Of a stretch of DNA of 64,000 nt, positions 61,781 to 64,000 are shown piece by piece. The notes under the pieces are model-generated. The model was not told where the DNA came from, made no database searches, and worked only from the letters and a program-made list of their open reading frames with translations. The position numbers and the translations under genes are program-made. The DNA comes from Shewanella waksmanii ATCC BAA-643 (lineage in GTDB: Bacteria > Pseudomonadota > Gammaproteobacteria > Enterobacterales > Shewanellaceae), in NCBI RefSeq assembly GCF_000518805.1, contig NZ_JAEH01000001.1, positions 280,045 to 344,044 on the forward strand, read 5' to 3'. How positions within the stretch are numbered: the first letter of the stretch is position 1; every line of letters starts with the position of its first letter.

Positions 61781-63219
61781 CAATCACCAATCGAATGCTC
61801 ATTGCGCTACTGCTGGCGTTTAGCCTAGGTTGCCAACAAACCAACATTGAGTTCACCGAGCATCAGCCCCCTACAGTGGCTGAATTTGCACCGCTTAACG
61901 GCGCCCCCACCTTAAGTGTCCCCACCCACCTGAGCAATAACCTCAGTGCCATCATACCAAGTGGGCAGGTAGAGCAGGTCTCCTTACACCAACTGCCTAA
62001 GCGGCAATCAACACTGATAGATATTAATCTTGTGTTGCTCAACCCGAATCGACCACTACATGATATCGACGTGCTGCAAACCGCGCTGCAACTTAATGCC
62101 ATTGCACTGGCGAAGCGTTCGTCATTATCTTGTATAGAAACATTACAAATCAGCGCTAGAATTCATCATATTAGCCTAGCGATGACTTGCCCTGCTGAGG
62201 AAGTAAACACAGCGATAGCCTTGCTTATTGAACAATGGCAGCCCAGTAGTTTTGATCAGCTGGATATGGCGTTGGTGCAACGTCAACTCAAGTTAAGCAA
62301 ACACATCAACGCCTATAGTGGTGCAGAAATTGATCGTACTTGGGCCAAACTTATACTCGGTGCGGACCATCCCTACACACAATCATTGAACAACCCCAAA
62401 TGGCAAAATGAACTCTCAATGGCACAATTAGCTCAGATCCAATCGAATCTATTGCAAGGCGCACAATGGCACTTATTGCTCTCTGAGCCAATTGATAACG
62501 CGTTAACAACTGAGCTTACGCCGTTGCTTGCTAAACTGCCTCGCACCAGTACACCTATTACAACAAAAGCGCTAACCAACACAGAAATGAGCGCTAGCAA
62601 CGACAAAATTTATTTGATCGATGCACCTAGTGCGGTGCAAACCCAGGTTAGAGTTGGGTATCGGCTACCTTCCGGCCTTGTCGCAGCGCAGCAATGTCAA
62701 GAAATGGCAAGCTGGTTAGGACGCAGCTTTAGCGGTCGTCTTTATTATGACTTACGCGAAACTCGCGGGTTAACTTACGGTGTATACGGCCGTTGTTATC
62801 ATAACCCGCAAGCGACAACACTGAAGTTTTATGGCAACACCAAGATTCAGCACACAAGTACTTTCATCAAAGGCATAATTGATCATCTCACTTTAGCGCA
62901 GTCACAAGCAGTAAAAGCGCCAGAGGTCAGCGCATTGAGAACCTATCTATTGAGCCAATATCAACTCAAAGGCCAAACCCCGCGTAGTGCACAAGCTTAT
63001 TACATTAATGAGCTAACACTGGGGGCAACCCAAACACAAATACAGCAGCATATACAACAAATTGAGCAGTTAGATTCGGCCCAACTTAACGACAGTGCCA
63101 ACGCACTGATGCAAGCGTCACCCATCATCTTGATACGTGGTGATGCAGAGGTTATTCAACCCCATCTACAAACTCAATTTCCACAACGGCAAGTCATGCT
63201 GATAGCACCAACTGACTAG
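61777..63219 (+). CDS. M16-family lipoprotein, non-catalytic partner
   Basis: A 480-residue protein. The start at 61777 gives the ATGA overlap with the upstream stop and has GAGGAATGGG before it. The signal ends FSLGC, so it is a lipoprotein. It lacks HxxEH, but has YDLRETRGLTYGVYG near residue 325, the Arg/Tyr element that non-catalytic M16B chains supply to the active site of the partner. The pair thus fits a heterodimeric M16B peptidase. Such pairs are common in proteobacteria; the substrate is unknown. Confidence 0.9.
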   Translation: MTITNRMLIALLLAFSLGCQQTNIEFTEHQPPTVAEFAPLNGAPTLSVPTHLSNNLSAIIPSGQVEQVSLHQLPKRQSTLIDINLVLLNPNRPLHDIDVLQTALQLNAIALAKRSSLSCIETLQISARIHHISLAMTCPAEEVNTAIALLIEQWQPSSFDQLDMALVQRQLKLSKHINAYSGAEIDRTWAKLILGADHPYTQSLNNPKWQNELSMAQLAQIQSNLLQGAQWHLLLSEPIDNALTTELTPLLAKLPRTSTPITTKALTNTEMSASNDKIYLIDAPSAVQTQVRVGYRLPSGLVAAQQCQEMASWLGRSFSGRLYYDLRETRGLTYGVYGRCYHNPQATTLKFYGNTKIQHTSTFIKGIIDHLTLAQSQAVKAPEVSALRTYLLSQYQLKGQTPRSAQAYYINELTLGATQTQIQQHIQQIEQLDSAQLNDSANALMQASPIILIRGDAEVIQPHLQTQFPQRQVMLIAPTD

Positions 63220-63223
63220 CGTA

Positions 63224-63607
63224 TTAGGCTTGCTCATCTAACCATGACAAAGCCTCAGCACGATATTCAAAGAAATGCATGTCGGTTAGTTGTAATCTGG
63301 CCGTTAATGCTGCAATGCTCACCTGCCATGTGTCTGTACCCCATATAGCAACATGCCTGAAAAGGTGTCGATATTGCACCGCTAACTTCAGCTTTTTATA
63401 TAACAGTTTTAAATCACAGTGTTGAAACTGACTCATATCCAACAGCACATCAAAGCAGTCATTTTGTGCCATTAATATGTTGCACATGGGGGCAACATTC
63501 GCGCAGTCGTTATCTGTGACCTCCCCCGCTACTTTGCAATGCAGTCGCAATACGCCAGCCTGCTGACGGGCCACACTAATAGTAATGCTTGGATAGGATA
63601 TAGACAT
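63224..63607 (-). CDS. SpoIIAA-like (STAS-fold) protein
   Basis: A 127-residue protein with GGGAGGGG before its start at 63607. The pattern FDVLLDMSQFQHCDLKLLYKKLKL then RHLFRHVAIWG and HFFEYRAEALSWL matches the SpoIIAA-like STAS family. Members are small cytoplasmic proteins thought to bind lipids or nucleotides, with unclear biology. It is convergent with the M16 pair, only four bases apart. Four cysteines are unusual for the family. Confidence 0.8.
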   Translation of the reverse strand: MSISYPSITISVARQQAGVLRLHCKVAGEVTDNDCANVAPMCNILMAQNDCFDVLLDMSQFQHCDLKLLYKKLKLAVQYRHLFRHVAIWGTDTWQVSIAALTARLQLTDMHFFEYRAEALSWLDEQA

Positions 63608-63651
63608 TGCCCCTCCCTCACTTGCTATCGCCATTATTGATGCTTTGACTT

Positions 63652-64000
63652 ATACCAATCAGTATAAGAATTTGATCTACTCAGCGCGCTTTGGGCAAAC
63701 TAATTCAAGGCGAATGATTGAAACAATGGTTGTTCCATTGTGAAATTATTCAACGCAGAAGTAGGCAGCCTAAAACGCGCCAGAATGGCGAGTTTTAGCG
63801 ATTCTGATGATGTGTTAACGAGCTTAACCGTAGAATAACTATGCTCTTCACTCGTTGCAAACCACATGGATGTGGTGAATGTCATTAATGCACGACTATA
63901 GGGATATAGGAGGTAGGGTAACGCAGGAGCAGTTACCGAGGAGCATTTAAGGACCTTACCTCAGAACCGCTAAATTCTCGCTGAGTGGCTAAATGTTTAT
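63652..64000 (-). repeat. MITE-like element, copy 3, inverted, cut by the window end
   Basis: Starts with ATACCAATCAGTATA at 63652-63666 and runs to the window end in the orientation opposite to copies 1 and 2. The interior is nearly identical to copy 2 but reversed. The far inverted repeat lies just beyond 64000. A 61-codon frame inside it is not a gene. Confidence 0.9.

Noticed and set aside
63700..63885. 61-codon frame inside MITE copy 3
   Set aside because: Lies wholly inside the non-coding repeat; no ribosome site and no domain.

Overview
The window looks like chromosome of a marine, respiratory gammaproteobacterium, most probably Shewanella or a close relative. Reasons: several multihaem c-type cytochromes with an NrfBCD-type quinol-oxidising module, a pentahaem nitrite reductase, a TIGR03899-type protein (a family largely of Vibrio and Shewanella), ArfA, and CRP/FNR-, NarP- and Fur-like sites of gammaproteobacterial form. 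I see no rRNA, tRNA, CRISPR array, prophage or transposase gene. The only mobile DNA is a short non-autonomous repeat (MITE-like, 15-bp terminal inverted repeats) with three copies plus one lone end.

Layout. 1-1.4 kb: 3' part of metH. 1.4-1.9 kb: MITE copy 1, which supplies the last 25 codons of a small secreted protein. 2.1-4.1 kb: an unusual lipoprotein form of nitrite reductase NrfA with CRP-like and NarP-like sites upstream. 4.5-14.9 kb: mostly single genes (FlxA-like, TM2 protein, penicillin-acylase-family lipoprotein, S9 peptidase, CheY-like receiver, arfA with a terminator inside its reading frame, solute-binding-like protein). 15.2-25.3 kb: EamA exporter, zinc-ribbon protein plus K+ channel, nuclease/phosphatase-fold protein, two paralogous six-cysteine exported microproteins beside a membrane-tethered glutaredoxin-like protein, CHASE-GGDEF cyclase, DnaJ-like protein, DsbA-like protein with a His-rich insert, glycosyltransferase. 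25.4-26.6 kb: hemG with a b-type cytochrome.

27.4-33.1 kb is an anaerobic electron-transfer island. A perfect FNR-type box precedes a leftward operon encoding a DUF2726-like membrane protein, NrfB, NrfC, NrfD and a small tetrahaem cytochrome. Two related LysR-type regulators, facing each other across a bidirectional terminator, lie beside it, and one has a perfect 7-2-7 NarL/NarP palindrome upstream. The catalytic NrfA lies about 24 kb away in the same window with its own CRP and NarP sites. Together these suggest quinol > NrfD > NrfC > NrfB/tetrahaem > NrfA ammonification under CRP/FNR and nitrate/nitrite control; that electron path is inferred.

33.3-37.8 kb: a Fur-box-preceded porin, imelysin lipoprotein and DUF1111 dihaem protein, the layout of an iron-acquisition locus. 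38-43.9 kb: MFS transporter, TIGR03899 protein, SUMT (sirohaem precursor synthesis), S41-like protein, peroxiredoxin, DUF3010. 43.9-50.7 kb: a large lipid-anchored or membrane-anchored protein of unknown role, an intergenic region with a strongly structured candidate RNA, and cysJIH for sulfite and PAPS reduction; the sirohaem made through SUMT would serve CysI. 51-53.9 kb: split-alpha transhydrogenase (pntAA-pntAB-pntB). 54-64 kb: MipA/OmpV protein, zinc-finger rhomboid, a HExxH protein, LpxL-type acyltransferase, an M16 peptidase pair and a SpoIIAA-like protein. MITE copies 2 and 3, in opposite orientation, bracket the last four genes.
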